This document shows positions 41,835 through 50,035 of a DNA stretch of 64,000 nucleotides, piece after piece; the first letter of the stretch is position 1; each line of letters starts with the position of its first letter. This DNA comes from Limnohabitans sp. Rim47. GTDB taxonomy: Bacteria > Pseudomonadota > Gammaproteobacteria > Burkholderiales > Burkholderiaceae_C. The position numbers and the translations under genes were made by a program. Location of the stretch: the NCBI RefSeq assembly GCF_001517545.1, contig NZ_FBYA01000001.1, forward strand, positions 557,268 to 621,267, written 5' to 3'. The notes below the pieces were generated by a model, which saw only the letters and a list, made by a program, of their open reading frames with translations, was not told where the DNA came from and made no database searches.

Positions 41835-42587
41835 ATGAACGCTTTGCCATTGCTCTTGGTGCCGGGTTTGATGTGCGACCACGCCGTGTGGACGCCCTTG
41901 TTTCCGTGCTTGGGTGCCGATCGTGTTTGCACCGTGGTGGACCATGCCGGTGCGGATTCTTTGTCGCAGATGGCCCACCAGGTGCTCGCCTCGGCCCCCG
42001 CGCAGTTCTTGCTGGCGGGGCATTCTATGGGGGCGCGCGTCGCGCTGGAAGTGCTCAGGTTAGCGCCGGAGCGCGTTCGGGGCCTTGCTTTGATGGACAC
42101 GGGCTTTTTGCCCAAACCTGAAGGTCAAGCCGGAGACGAAGAGGCCGCCAAGCGCACGGCCTTGTTGCAGATCGCCAAAACACAAGGTGTTCGTGCCATG
42201 GCGCAGCAATGGGTGCGCGGCATGGTGCACCCCGACTTCTTGGGTGATGCCGAATTGATCGAGCGCGTTCTGGCCATGTTTGAGCGCAAGAGTGCAGACA
42301 CCTTTGAGCGACAGATTCGCGCTTTGCTGACGCGGCCCGATGGCTCGGATGTATTGCGCAACCTGCATGTGCCCACGCTGTTGATGTGCGGCGCTCAGGA
42401 CGCTTGGTCACCGCCCGCCCAGCACGAAGCCATGCAGGCCATCATGCCTCCCGCTTGGGTGCAGCTTGACTTGATCGAGCACGCCGGACACATGGCGCCG
42501 ATGGAGCGGCCTGCCGAGGTGGCCGCTTCGCTTTTGGGCTGGCTGGCGCGCTGCGATCGTTTTGCACCCGAAGTCGGGGAGTCTTGA
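41835..42587 (+). CDS. Alpha/beta hydrolase
   Basis: 250 residues. Nucleophile elbow GHSMG near residue 63, Asp in MCGAQDAWSPP and His in IEHAGHMAPMERP complete a Ser-Asp-His triad; LLLVPGLMCDHAVW provides the oxyanion region. It belongs with the small carboxylesterase/enol-lactonase-like hydrolases. It starts 10 nt after the binding protein stop and has the SnoaL-like gene immediately after it. Confidence 0.9.
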   Translation: MNALPLLLVPGLMCDHAVWTPLFPCLGADRVCTVVDHAGADSLSQMAHQVLASAPAQFLLAGHSMGARVALEVLRLAPERVRGLALMDTGFLPKPEGQAGDEEAAKRTALLQIAKTQGVRAMAQQWVRGMVHPDFLGDAELIERVLAMFERKSADTFERQIRALLTRPDGSDVLRNLHVPTLLMCGAQDAWSPPAQHEAMQAIMPPAWVQLDLIEHAGHMAPMERPAEVAASLLGWLARCDRFAPEVGES

Positions 42588-42588
42588 C

Positions 42589-43047
42589 GTGGATGCCTTG
42601 GCGTTATTGCAAGCCGAGAGCCATTGCCGCCACCTCATCATCGCCGCAGCCGAGGCGGTAGACGGTCAGCAATATGAAGCCTTTGTGGATTGCTTCACCG
42701 AAGACGCTGTGTTGCAGCGCCCGGGCGGTGCGCCATTGGCCGGACGCGCAGCTATTTTGGCCTCTTACGCCCTGAAAAATCCGGACCGTATGACGCAGCA
42801 TTTGCTGTGCAACCACCGCGTGGTGGTGGACCCTTCTGGCTGGGCCGAGTCGTCTTGCAAAGTGCTGCTTTATGTCAGCGACAGACGCCGTGAGCTTGCG
42901 CCTGAGGGCCGATTGGCGGACATCAAGCACCATGTGGGTGAGTTCCGGGACCGGTTGATCCTCACGCCCGATGGCTGGCGCATTCAAAATCGCAAAGCCT
43001 GGTTCGAGTTGCAGGTGGATGCGCGTGCCGGGTTACCAACGGCCTGA
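42589..43047 (+). CDS. SnoaL-like (NTF2-fold) protein
   Basis: 152 residues. NTF2-like pattern: a helical start (ALALLQAESHCRHLIIAAAEAVD), YEAFVDCFTEDAVLQRPGG, GRAAILASY, then beta strands ending WRIQNRKAWFEL. Family members include small-subunit-like dioxygenase relatives, isomerases and non-catalytic proteins. GTG start at 42589 with GGGGAG 8 nt before; it begins 1 nt after the hydrolase stop. Its last 15 nt overlap the convergent TPM gene. Confidence 0.82.
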   Translation: MDALALLQAESHCRHLIIAAAEAVDGQQYEAFVDCFTEDAVLQRPGGAPLAGRAAILASYALKNPDRMTQHLLCNHRVVVDPSGWAESSCKVLLYVSDRRRELAPEGRLADIKHHVGEFRDRLILTPDGWRIQNRKAWFELQVDARAGLPTA

Positions 43048-43902
43048 TGCGCCGCCGCCCCCAAACCCGCCACCACCGCCTTTGAAACCACCACCCGGCC
43101 CGCCACCTGGGCCTCTGCCACCCAAGCGGGCTCGCAGCAGGGCGGCAATGCCAATCCAGGTGGTCAACAAGGTGATGCCCCCCGCGATCAGCGCCAAAGA
43201 CAGCAGCCCGATCATGAACCAGGTTACCGCCCCGACGATGGCGGCGGTCATGACCGAGCCAGCAAATTGTCCCAGCACAGCCCTCAAGACAAAGCCCAGC
43301 AAAGCGCCTGCCACGATGATCCAGGTGATGTCGTTCAGCGGTTCATTCGATGGTCCGCCCAGAGGCGCAGGCAGTGGTTCGCCATCAATGACACCCATCA
43401 TGCGTTGCACTCCTGCCGAAATGCCGCCCGCAAAGTCTTGCTGCCGAAACTTGGGCGTGATGACTTCGTCGATGATCCGTTGACTGGTCGCATCGTTCAG
43501 CGCACCTTCGAGCCCGTAACCCACTTCGATGCGCAGGGTGCGGTCGTTCTTGGCGACCACCAAAATTGCGCCATCGTCTATTTTTTTACGGCCCAGTTGC
43601 CATTGCTCTGCCACGCGCAACGCATATTGCTCGACGGTTTCGGGTTGGGTGGTCGATACCAGCAAAACCGCCAGTTGGCTGCCTTTTCGCGCCTCAAATG
43701 TGGCCAAGGCTTGTTCAATTTTGTCTTGCTGTTCCGGTGTGAGCGTGTTGGTTTGGTCAATGACATGACCCGTCAAAGGGGGCACTGGCATTTGTTGTGC
43801 GGCAGCTTGCACTTTTTGTCCGACTTGGGCGCTGCAAAGCGGCCCACCCATAAGTGCGCTAAGCAAGAACAAGCCGGTCATGGCCCGCCGCCAAAAGCTC
43901 AC
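43033..43902 (-). CDS. TPM-domain protein with Gly-rich tail (YgcG-like)
   Basis: 289 residues. Signal peptide to about residue 25, TPM domain about 45-165 (VIDQTNTLTPEQQDKIEQAL, VEVGYGLEGALND-like core, IIDEVITPKFRQQDF), two or three membrane spans about 190-255, then a glycine-rich C-terminus (GPGGGPGGGFKGGGGG). The GTG start overlaps the lemA stop by 3 nt (GTGA). LemA-TPM pairs are widespread; their role at the envelope is unclear. Confidence 0.9.
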   Translation of the reverse strand: MSFWRRAMTGLFLLSALMGGPLCSAQVGQKVQAAAQQMPVPPLTGHVIDQTNTLTPEQQDKIEQALATFEARKGSQLAVLLVSTTQPETVEQYALRVAEQWQLGRKKIDDGAILVVAKNDRTLRIEVGYGLEGALNDATSQRIIDEVITPKFRQQDFAGGISAGVQRMMGVIDGEPLPAPLGGPSNEPLNDITWIIVAGALLGFVLRAVLGQFAGSVMTAAIVGAVTWFMIGLLSLALIAGGITLLTTWIGIAALLRARLGGRGPGGGPGGGFKGGGGGFGGGGASGRW

Positions 43903-44540
43903 TTTGAATCACCGGCGCTGGGTGCCTGTGGCGTGGTCGCAGGCCCAAAATTGACGCTCGGTGGTTTGGCAATGGCTTGCTCGTTCTCCACCGAGAAGTT
44001 TGGTTTTTCTTTGTAGCCGAGTGCCCAGGCGGTTAAGTTGGAGGGGAATGAATGCACCGTCACGTTGTAGTCCTGAACGGATTTGATGTAACGGTTGCGG
44101 GCCACAGCGATGCGGTTTTCTGTGCCTTCGAGTTGGGCTTGCAGTTCTATAAAGCCTTGGTTTGCAAGCAGCGTGGGGTAGTTTTCGGCCACAACCAGCA
44201 AGCGCGACAAACTGCCAGACAGTTCTTTTTGAGCCTGCTGGAATTTCTGGAATCCCTGTGGATCGTTGACCAGTTCGGGCGAGGCCTGAATGGATGTGGC
44301 TTTGGCGCGTGCTTCGACCACGGCTTGTAAAGTGTTTTGCTCGAAGTTGGCCTGGCCTTTGACCACATTGACCAAATTGGGGATCAGGTCGGCCCTGCGC
44401 TGGTATTGGCTGAGCACCTCAGACCAGCTGGCTTTGACCTGCTCGTTGCCGCTTTGAAACTGGTTGTAGCCGCAGCCTGTCAGGCCCAATGTGGCGGTCA
44501 TCAGGAGCAGCGCGCTCCATCGGTGAAATACAGATGTCAT
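43899..44540 (-). CDS. LemA family lipoprotein
   Basis: 213 residues. N-terminal lipoprotein signal with lipobox LTGC near residue 23, followed by the all-helical LemA domain: QVKASWSEVLSQYQRRADLI, NLVNVVKGQANFEQ, VVEARAKATS, LLANQGFIELQAQLEGTENR, RNRYIKSVQDYN. The C-terminal 35 residues are Pro/Ala-rich. Function is unknown. Operon with the TPM gene. Confidence 0.93.
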   Translation of the reverse strand: MTSVFHRWSALLLMTATLGLTGCGYNQFQSGNEQVKASWSEVLSQYQRRADLIPNLVNVVKGQANFEQNTLQAVVEARAKATSIQASPELVNDPQGFQKFQQAQKELSGSLSRLLVVAENYPTLLANQGFIELQAQLEGTENRIAVARNRYIKSVQDYNVTVHSFPSNLTAWALGYKEKPNFSVENEQAIAKPPSVNFGPATTPQAPSAGDSK

Positions 44541-44827
44541 GGCAGACCTCGAACGGTGGGACGGTGGGGTTTTGGTTTGGGTTCGTCAGCTTAGGTGGCT
44601 GAACTTGGGCTCACCGTGCGCTTTTCAACACAACTGCTTGCGCACCAGGCGAGACAGCTTGCCTGTGCTGCCCTCGTGTGTGCATTGCTCAACAGACGTG
44701 AGCGCCCGAAAAAACGACAGTGACTGTGGGGTGGGTATCGCTTATCCGCTCTGGGTGCGGTGCATTCATGCGCCGCGCTCAACCTGTCATGCAGCGTCAC
44801 TGCTGCTTATTCATTGGAGAACACACC

Positions 44828-45262
44828 ATGAGCAACCTTGCCCGATTCAATCCTTTCAGCGAACTGCGCGAACCTTTTAGCGACGATTTCTTCAAAGGCT
44901 TTACCTTGCGCCCCGTTTACCGCCTGATGGAAGGCGAACCCCAAATGCGTCTGGACCTGTCGGAGGATGACAAAAATTTCTTCGTCAAAGCCGAGATTCC
45001 CGGCGTGAAAAAAGAAGACATCAAGGTGTCTGTGGACGGCAACCAAGTGTGCGTGAGTGCCGAAGTGAAAAAGGAAAAGGAGCAGAAAGAAGGGGCCAAG
45101 TTCATCCGCAGTGAGCGCTATTACGGCAGCGTCTCGCGCAGCTTCACGCTGGATGAGGGGGTGGACCAAGCAGCGTCTTCTGCCAAATACGAAGACGGTG
45201 TTTTGCAATTGACCCTGCCCAAAAAACCCAACGGTCAAAGCCGCATGCTCAAAATTGCCTGA
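44828..45262 (+). CDS. Small heat shock protein Hsp20
   Basis: ATP-independent holdase, 144 residues. Short N-terminal arm (LARFNPFSELREPFSDDFF), alpha-crystallin domain about 40-135 (RLDLSEDDKNFFVKAEIPGV, KKEDIKVSVDGNQVCVSAEV, GSVSRSFTLDEGVD, YEDGVLQLTLPKK) and a C-terminal IXI-like MLKIA. GGAG lies 8 nt before the ATG. The 287-bp upstream gap has no certain sigma-32 promoter; a short 5-bp hairpin at 44791-44806 is close to the start. Confidence 0.95.
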   Translation: MSNLARFNPFSELREPFSDDFFKGFTLRPVYRLMEGEPQMRLDLSEDDKNFFVKAEIPGVKKEDIKVSVDGNQVCVSAEVKKEKEQKEGAKFIRSERYYGSVSRSFTLDEGVDQAASSAKYEDGVLQLTLPKKPNGQSRMLKIA

Positions 45263-45336
45263 CACCCCCGATCGGGCGCAGGCTGTTTGTTATCAAGATG
45301 GCTGGGCTGCGCTTGATGGCGCATGCCGCGCGTGTG

Positions 45337-46218
45337 TCAGCGCGGCAGCGTCATCAAGGGAATGTCTTTGACCACTGCCAATTTGTCGAGCTGCGCGCGT
45401 GTCTGGCTGGCCAGGAAGGCCTCGAGGGCGTGGCGTGTGGCGGGCTTGAACAGGTCTTTGACCGGGTGCGACAGCTTGATGCCAGCAGCTTCGCACAGGC
45501 TTGCGGCAAAGTGCGGTTCCAGTGCAGCCAAGGCCACGCGGCCGTTTTTGCAAGCGTAGATGCGGTAGCCCGCGTGCGCACCACCCACCGCACCCTCGGG
45601 TGTGGTCATGCGCAGCTGGCGGGGTAGGGCCAGCCAGGCGGCAGCCTCAGACAATGCCACTTCGTGGCGAGAGCCTTTGCCTGTGGTCTTGAGCTCCAAC
45701 AGGGCCTTGAGTGCAGCCTCGCTGGCCATGAGTGCGCCGCCCATGTCGGCAAACAGGCTGGGGGGCAGGTCCAAGCCATTGACCAGGCCGACTTCGGCCT
45801 GGTACGTTAAATCGTGACCCGGAATCTCGGCCAGCAGGCCGGGGGCACCGACCACTTCGATCAGGCTGAGCGCGGGGTACTGCTTGTGCAGGGTCTTCCA
45901 ACTCAGGCCCAGTTTGGTCAAGGCCGAGGGGCGAAACGAGGTCAGCAGCAAGTCGGTTCGGGGCAGCAGCTTGTGCAGCGCGGCTTGTCCAGCAGCGATT
46001 TTGAGGTCGAGTGTTTTTTGCTTGACGCCTGTGTGCAGCAGCTCGTAGCCGCTGGCTGTGTAGTGCTGCATCGGATCGCCAGAGGGCGGGTTGATCTTGG
46101 TGCAACTCGCGCCCATTTGTGCCAGGCGCATCAGTGCAGCAGGGCCCGGCAGGTTGAGGGCAAGGCTCAGGACGCGTATGCCGCGCAGGGGTTTGTTTGT
46201 GCTCATGGTGCTGGGCAT
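45337..46218 (-). CDS. Class III CoA-transferase (CaiB/BaiF), short form
   Basis: 293 residues, clearly shorter than the usual 360-400. N-terminal NKPLRGIRVLSLALNLPGPAA and CTKINPPSGDPMQHY, then HDLTYQAEVGLVNGL and the catalytic Asp in SLFADMGGALMAS, YRIYACKNGRVALAAL. The small domain after about residue 200 is abbreviated. Most similar in layout to alpha-methylacyl-CoA racemase relatives. ATG at 46206 is an alternative start. Its 5' end abuts a REP-like repeat. Confidence 0.85.
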   Translation of the reverse strand: MPSTMSTNKPLRGIRVLSLALNLPGPAALMRLAQMGASCTKINPPSGDPMQHYTASGYELLHTGVKQKTLDLKIAAGQAALHKLLPRTDLLLTSFRPSALTKLGLSWKTLHKQYPALSLIEVVGAPGLLAEIPGHDLTYQAEVGLVNGLDLPPSLFADMGGALMASEAALKALLELKTTGKGSRHEVALSEAAAWLALPRQLRMTTPEGAVGGAHAGYRIYACKNGRVALAALEPHFAASLCEAAGIKLSHPVKDLFKPATRHALEAFLASQTRAQLDKLAVVKDIPLMTLPR

Positions 46219-46220
46219 TT

Positions 46221-46246
46221 TAGGAGCGAACCCCTGCTTGCGAATG
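46221..46246. repeat. REP-like hairpin, second copy
   Basis: TAGGAGCGAACCCCTGCTTG followed by CGAATG; matches the 25501-25530 copy in the flanks (GGAGCGA, GCGAATG) with changes that weaken the stem. It lies between the pobA terminator and the CoA-transferase start. Confidence 0.6.
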
Positions 46247-46310
46247 CTTGCCGGGGCAGCGCAAGGCAGAGTGACACGCCAACTTTCGGCCGCGGTGATG
46301 GCCTGCTGCT

Positions 46311-46340
46311 AAAAATGAAAAGCCCTGAATGGCGGGCTTT
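46311..46340 (-). terminator. Terminator of pobA
   Basis: On the minus strand AAAGCCC and GGGCTTT form a 7-bp stem with an 8-nt loop, followed by TTCATTTTT. It lies 9 nt downstream of the pobA stop. Confidence 0.75.
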
Positions 46341-46348
46341 CAGGTGGC

Positions 46349-47542
46349 TTAAGCGCCAAAGTTCAACGGCAAGCCCACGTAGTTTTCAGCGATGGTGCGT
46401 GATCCCGCCTCGCTGTTGATCAGGTAGTCGAGTTCCGCGTCCTGAAACTTCTGCCCCATCTCGCCGTTTTCTGGAAAGTGGTGCATCAAACTGGTGAACC
46501 ACCAGCTGAAGCGCTCGGCACGCCAGATGCGTCGCAGGCAGCGCTCTGAATAGGTGTCAATGCCTGCGTCGGTCTTGTCTTGGTAAAACTCGATGAAGGC
46601 ATTGGACAGGTATTTCACATCGGTAGCCGCCAGGTTCAGGCCTTTGGCCCCTGTGGGCGGCACGATGTGGGCGGCATCACCCGCCAAAAACATCCGGCCA
46701 AAACGCATGGGCTCGGTCACAAAGCTGCGCAGTGGCGCAATGCTTTTCTCGATACTGGGCCCCGTCACCAAATGCTCGCAGGCTTCGGGGTCGAGGCGGT
46801 TGCGCAATTCGGCCCAGAACGCGTCGTCAGACCATTGCTCGACCTTGTCGGTCAGTGGCACTTGCAGGTAATAGCGGCTGCGCGTGGCGCTGCGCTGCGA
46901 GCACAAGGCAAAGCCTCGGGTGCTGTTGGCGTAAATCAGTTCGTGGTGCACAGGCGGTGTGTCTGACAAGACGCCCAACCAACCGAATGGGTAGACCTTT
47001 TCGAATTCCTTGATCGAGCCCTTGGGCACGCTGGCGCGGCACACACCATGGAAACCGTCACAACCGGCAATGAAATCGCATTCGATGGTGTGCAAGTGGC
47101 CATTTTTTTCGTAAGTCACGCGGGGTTTTGCGCTGTCGAATTCATGCACCTGGACGTTTTCGGCTTCGTAGACCGTGGGCAAACCTGCCGCTTGGCGAGC
47201 GTCCATCAAGTCACGGGTCACTTCGGTCTGGCCATAGACCATGACGTTTTTACCGCCTGTGAGCTTGTTCATGTCGATGCGGTGGCGTGCGCCCTTGAAC
47301 AGCAAGTCAAAGCCACCATGGAGCAGACCTTCTTGGTGCATGCGTTGGCCCACACCGGCTTCATCCAGCAGGTCCATGCTGACCTGTTCCAGCACGCCTG
47401 CACGAATGCGCGAAAGCACGTAATCGCCGCTTTGGCGCTCAACGATGACGGCATCGATGCCCGCTTTGTGAAGCAATTGGCCCAGTAGCAGGCCAGAGGG
47501 GCCAGCGCCAACGATGGCGACTTGGGTGCGGGTGGTGCTCAT
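46349..47542 (-). CDS. pobA: 4-hydroxybenzoate 3-monooxygenase
   Basis: FAD/NADPH hydroxylase converting 4-hydroxybenzoate to protocatechuate. 397 residues, the normal length. FAD motif VAIVGAGPSGLLLG at 8-21, VLSRIRAGVLEQ, CDGFHGVCRASVP (the DG motif), and GDAAHIVPPTGAKGLNLA near 285. The C-terminal RFSWWFTSLMHHFP is typical of PobA. Divergent from the IclR-type regulator across 197 bp that hold a palindromic site. No protocatechuate dioxygenase genes occur in this window. Confidence 0.97.
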   Translation of the reverse strand: MSTTRTQVAIVGAGPSGLLLGQLLHKAGIDAVIVERQSGDYVLSRIRAGVLEQVSMDLLDEAGVGQRMHQEGLLHGGFDLLFKGARHRIDMNKLTGGKNVMVYGQTEVTRDLMDARQAAGLPTVYEAENVQVHEFDSAKPRVTYEKNGHLHTIECDFIAGCDGFHGVCRASVPKGSIKEFEKVYPFGWLGVLSDTPPVHHELIYANSTRGFALCSQRSATRSRYYLQVPLTDKVEQWSDDAFWAELRNRLDPEACEHLVTGPSIEKSIAPLRSFVTEPMRFGRMFLAGDAAHIVPPTGAKGLNLAATDVKYLSNAFIEFYQDKTDAGIDTYSERCLRRIWRAERFSWWFTSLMHHFPENGEMGQKFQDAELDYLINSEAGSRTIAENYVGLPLNFGA

Positions 47543-47641
47543 GGGTGTCTCCTGTTGTCGGTCAACGCAATGCCAGCAAGCTTAGGCGGCCTGTCGGTTT
47601 TAACGCCTCGCAAGTGTTCGAGTTTGCACGCTGAGTAGATG

Positions 47642-47664
47642 ATTTGTGCGATGATCGCGCAAAT
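47642..47664. promoter_or_regulatory. Candidate PobR operator
   Basis: Arms ATTTGTGCGAT and ATCGCGCAAAT around one central base, an 11-bp inverted repeat with a single mismatch, between pobA and the IclR-type gene. Size and symmetry suit an IclR-family dimer. Confidence 0.6.
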
Positions 47665-47739
47665 TGATGCACATCAACAGAGGCGCACAGCAACCAACGT
47701 CGGTCGCTTCAGCCCCGACTTAGCCCACAGGAAACCCCC

Positions 47740-48510
47740 ATGCCGATGGCCAAAGCAGATTACATCGAAGGCCTTGCCAAAGGGCTTGCTGTGCTCGAGT
47801 CTTTTGACACTGAACGCCAGCGGCTGAATGCGACGCTGGCCGCCCAGCGCACGGGCATCACGCGGGCGGCCGCTCGGCGGCATTTGCTCACACTGACCGT
47901 GCTGGGTTATTTGGAAACCGATGGCAGCCACTACTGGCTGTCGGCGAGGGTGCTGCGTTTTGCGGGCAGCTACATGGCCACTTCGCGTTTGCCGCGCACG
48001 CTACAGCCCACGCTCAACCGTCTGGCACAGCAAACGCAGGCGGCTTTCAGCGCGGTGGTGCTGGATGGCGGCGAGGGCGTGATCGTGGCCCGCAGTGCGG
48101 GTGTGGCCGAGCCGGTGCGGCATCTGGCTTATGGCTTGCATCTGGGGGCACGCTTGCCTGCGCATGCCACATCCACGGGGCGGGTGTTGTTGGCTAATTT
48201 GCCTCAGGCGGACTTCAATGCCTGGCTCAAGGGGCGTGAATTGACCCGCATCACACCACAAACCGAAGTAGGTAAGGTCAAGTTCAAAGCGCTGATTGGG
48301 CTGGTGCGGCGAGATGATCATTGCCTGGCTCGCGACGCGCATGAGCTGGGCATTCACGCGCTGGCTGTACCGCTGCGCAACATGCAAGGCCAAACCTTGG
48401 CTGCGCTGAATGTGGTGGGCACCGCCGATCAGTTGTCCGATACGGCGGTCGTGCGCAAGTGGCTGCCTTTGTTGCTGGAGGCGGCACGCGAGTTGCGGCC
48501 TTTGTTGTGA
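47740..48510 (+). CDS. pobR: IclR-family regulator, likely PobR
   Basis: 256 residues: N-terminal winged helix (about 8-70; GLAVLESFDTERQRLNATLA, GITRAAARRHLLTL) and IclR effector domain (about 85-250; FSAVVLDGGEGVIVARSAG, GARLPAHATSTGRVLLA, DAHELGIHALAVPLRN). Such PcaR/PcaU/PobR regulators activate aromatic acid catabolism, and it is divergent from pobA, so 4-hydroxybenzoate-dependent activation is the natural reading. The inducer is inferred. Confidence 0.88.
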   Translation: MPMAKADYIEGLAKGLAVLESFDTERQRLNATLAAQRTGITRAAARRHLLTLTVLGYLETDGSHYWLSARVLRFAGSYMATSRLPRTLQPTLNRLAQQTQAAFSAVVLDGGEGVIVARSAGVAEPVRHLAYGLHLGARLPAHATSTGRVLLANLPQADFNAWLKGRELTRITPQTEVGKVKFKALIGLVRRDDHCLARDAHELGIHALAVPLRNMQGQTLAALNVVGTADQLSDTAVVRKWLPLLLEAARELRPLL

Positions 48511-48516
48511 CGCGAC

Positions 48517-49230
48517 TCAAACGCCCAAGTGCTGCTCAAGCACACTGGGGTCGTTCAGCAATATTTGCGAAGAGCCTTCAAATACCACTTGGCCTTTGAC
48601 CAAGATCACATTGCGGTCGGTGATCTGGGTGACGTGTTTCCAGTTTTTGTCCACGATGATGGCGCTGATGCCGCTGTCTTTGATGAGGCTGCAGATGCGC
48701 CAGATTTCGCGAGCAATCAGCGGCGCCAGGCCTTCAGTGGCTTCGTCAAGAATCAGCACATCGGGGTTGGTCATCAGCGCCCGACCGATGGTCAGCATTT
48801 GTTGCTCACCGCCAGAGAGTTGTTGGCCTCCATGGCCCAGTCGTTCTTGCAGACGCGGAAAGGTCTCCAGCACGCGTTCATAGGTCCAGTCGCGCTGGCC
48901 ACGGGTGCCGGGGCGGGCGGCCATTTGCAGGTTCTCGACCACGCTCAGGTTGCCAAAAATGCCCCGGCCTTCTGGCACATAAGCGATGCCCATCTGAGCC
49001 ACTTCACAAGTGGGGCGGCCGTTCATGCGCTGGCCTTTGATGTCCACTGTGCCTGTGCGTGGTGGCACGATGCCCATGATGGATTTGAGCAAGGTGCTCT
49101 TGCCCATGCCATTGCGGCCCATGAGGCCGATGGTCTCACCCCGACCCACCGTAAAGTTCACGCCGCGCAGGATGTGGCTGGCACCGTAATAGGTATTCAG
49201 GTCTTGCGCGTTGATCAGGATTTCCGGCAT
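48517..49230 (-). CDS. livF: ABC importer ATPase, LivF type
   Basis: 237 residues. Walker A GRNGMGKSTLLKSI near 39, signature LSGGEQQMLTIGRAL, Walker B DVLILDEATEGLAPL. Last gene of the oxygenase-ferredoxin-livHMGF operon, starting 1 nt after livG with GAGGA upstream. By family it powers a branched-chain-amino-acid-type importer; here, linked to a ring-hydroxylating oxygenase, the cargo is more likely an aromatic acid. Convergent with pobR, 6 bp apart. Confidence 0.92.
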   Translation of the reverse strand: MPEILINAQDLNTYYGASHILRGVNFTVGRGETIGLMGRNGMGKSTLLKSIMGIVPPRTGTVDIKGQRMNGRPTCEVAQMGIAYVPEGRGIFGNLSVVENLQMAARPGTRGQRDWTYERVLETFPRLQERLGHGGQQLSGGEQQMLTIGRALMTNPDVLILDEATEGLAPLIAREIWRICSLIKDSGISAIIVDKNWKHVTQITDRNVILVKGQVVFEGSSQILLNDPSVLEQHLGV

Positions 49231-49231
49231 T

Positions 49232-50035
49232 TCAATGTTCCTCGCCCACGGTTTCATGGGTCTCTTCACCCAGGTACGCAGCTTGCACACCGGCATCGGC
49301 ACGCACCACCGCAGGCACGTCGCTCGCAATCACTTGGCCGTTGACCATGACCGTGAGGTGATCGGCCAGCGTGAAGATGGCGTCAATGTCGTGTTCGACC
49401 AACATCATGGCGTGGTCTTTTTTGAGGCGCAGCAGCAGTTGCACCATGCTTTCGGCTTCGGCCTGACCCATGCCGGCCAGCGGTTCGTCGAGCAGCAGAA
49501 CCAGTGGTTCGGTGGCCAGTGTCATGGCAATCTCAAGTTGGCGCTGCTCGCCGTGACTGGTGGCCCCCGCCATGGCATGTCGGCGGTTTTGCAGCCCGGC
49601 CAGTTCAATGGCACGTTCGGCGCGCTGGTTCACGGCCGTCATCTTGGCCGCAGAGCGAAACCAGCCCAAGGGGTTGAATGGCGAGGGTTGAACCCGCGAC
49701 TGTGCCGCCAGGCGCACGTTGTCCCAAACACTGAAGGTGGTGAAGATGTTCGTCTTTTGATAGCTTCGGCCCAAGCGGTGACCCGAGATTTTTTCGGGTG
49801 TCCAACCTGTGATGTTGTGGCCATCGAGAGTGATGGTGCCGCTGGTGGGTGGCAAGTCACCAGAGAGCAAGTTGGTCAGTGTCGATTTGCCTGCCCCGTT
49901 GGGGCCAATGACGGCGTGAATGTGGCCCAGCCACAGGTCGAGCGAGACATCGTTGACCGCAGCAAGGCCCCCAAATCGTTTGGTCAGGCCGCGTGCGGAC
50001 ATCAAGCTTTGGCGTTGCATTGAATGGTCAATCAT
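49232..50035 (-). CDS. livG: ABC importer ATPase, LivG type
   Basis: 267 residues. Walker A GPNGAGKSTLTNLLSG near 44, signature SHGEQRQLEIAM, Walker B LVLLLDEPLAGMGQAE, and the extended C-terminus typical of LivG. The start at 50035 overlaps the livM stop by 8 nt; MQRQSLMSARGL at 50020 is an alternative. The canonical signature LSGG is altered to SHGE, as in other LivG-like proteins of aromatic-acid systems (family impression, not checked). Confidence 0.9.
   Translation of the reverse strand: MIDHSMQRQSLMSARGLTKRFGGLAAVNDVSLDLWLGHIHAVIGPNGAGKSTLTNLLSGDLPPTSGTITLDGHNITGWTPEKISGHRLGRSYQKTNIFTTFSVWDNVRLAAQSRVQPSPFNPLGWFRSAAKMTAVNQRAERAIELAGLQNRRHAMAGATSHGEQRQLEIAMTLATEPLVLLLDEPLAGMGQAEAESMVQLLLRLKKDHAMMLVEHDIDAIFTLADHLTVMVNGQVIASDVPAVVRADAGVQAAYLGEETHETVGEEH

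Noticed and set aside
44541..44827. Sigma-32 promoter or CIRCE element before hsp20
   Set aside because: No sequence close to CTTGAAA/CCCCATNT or to the CIRCE inverted repeat could be found in the gap.
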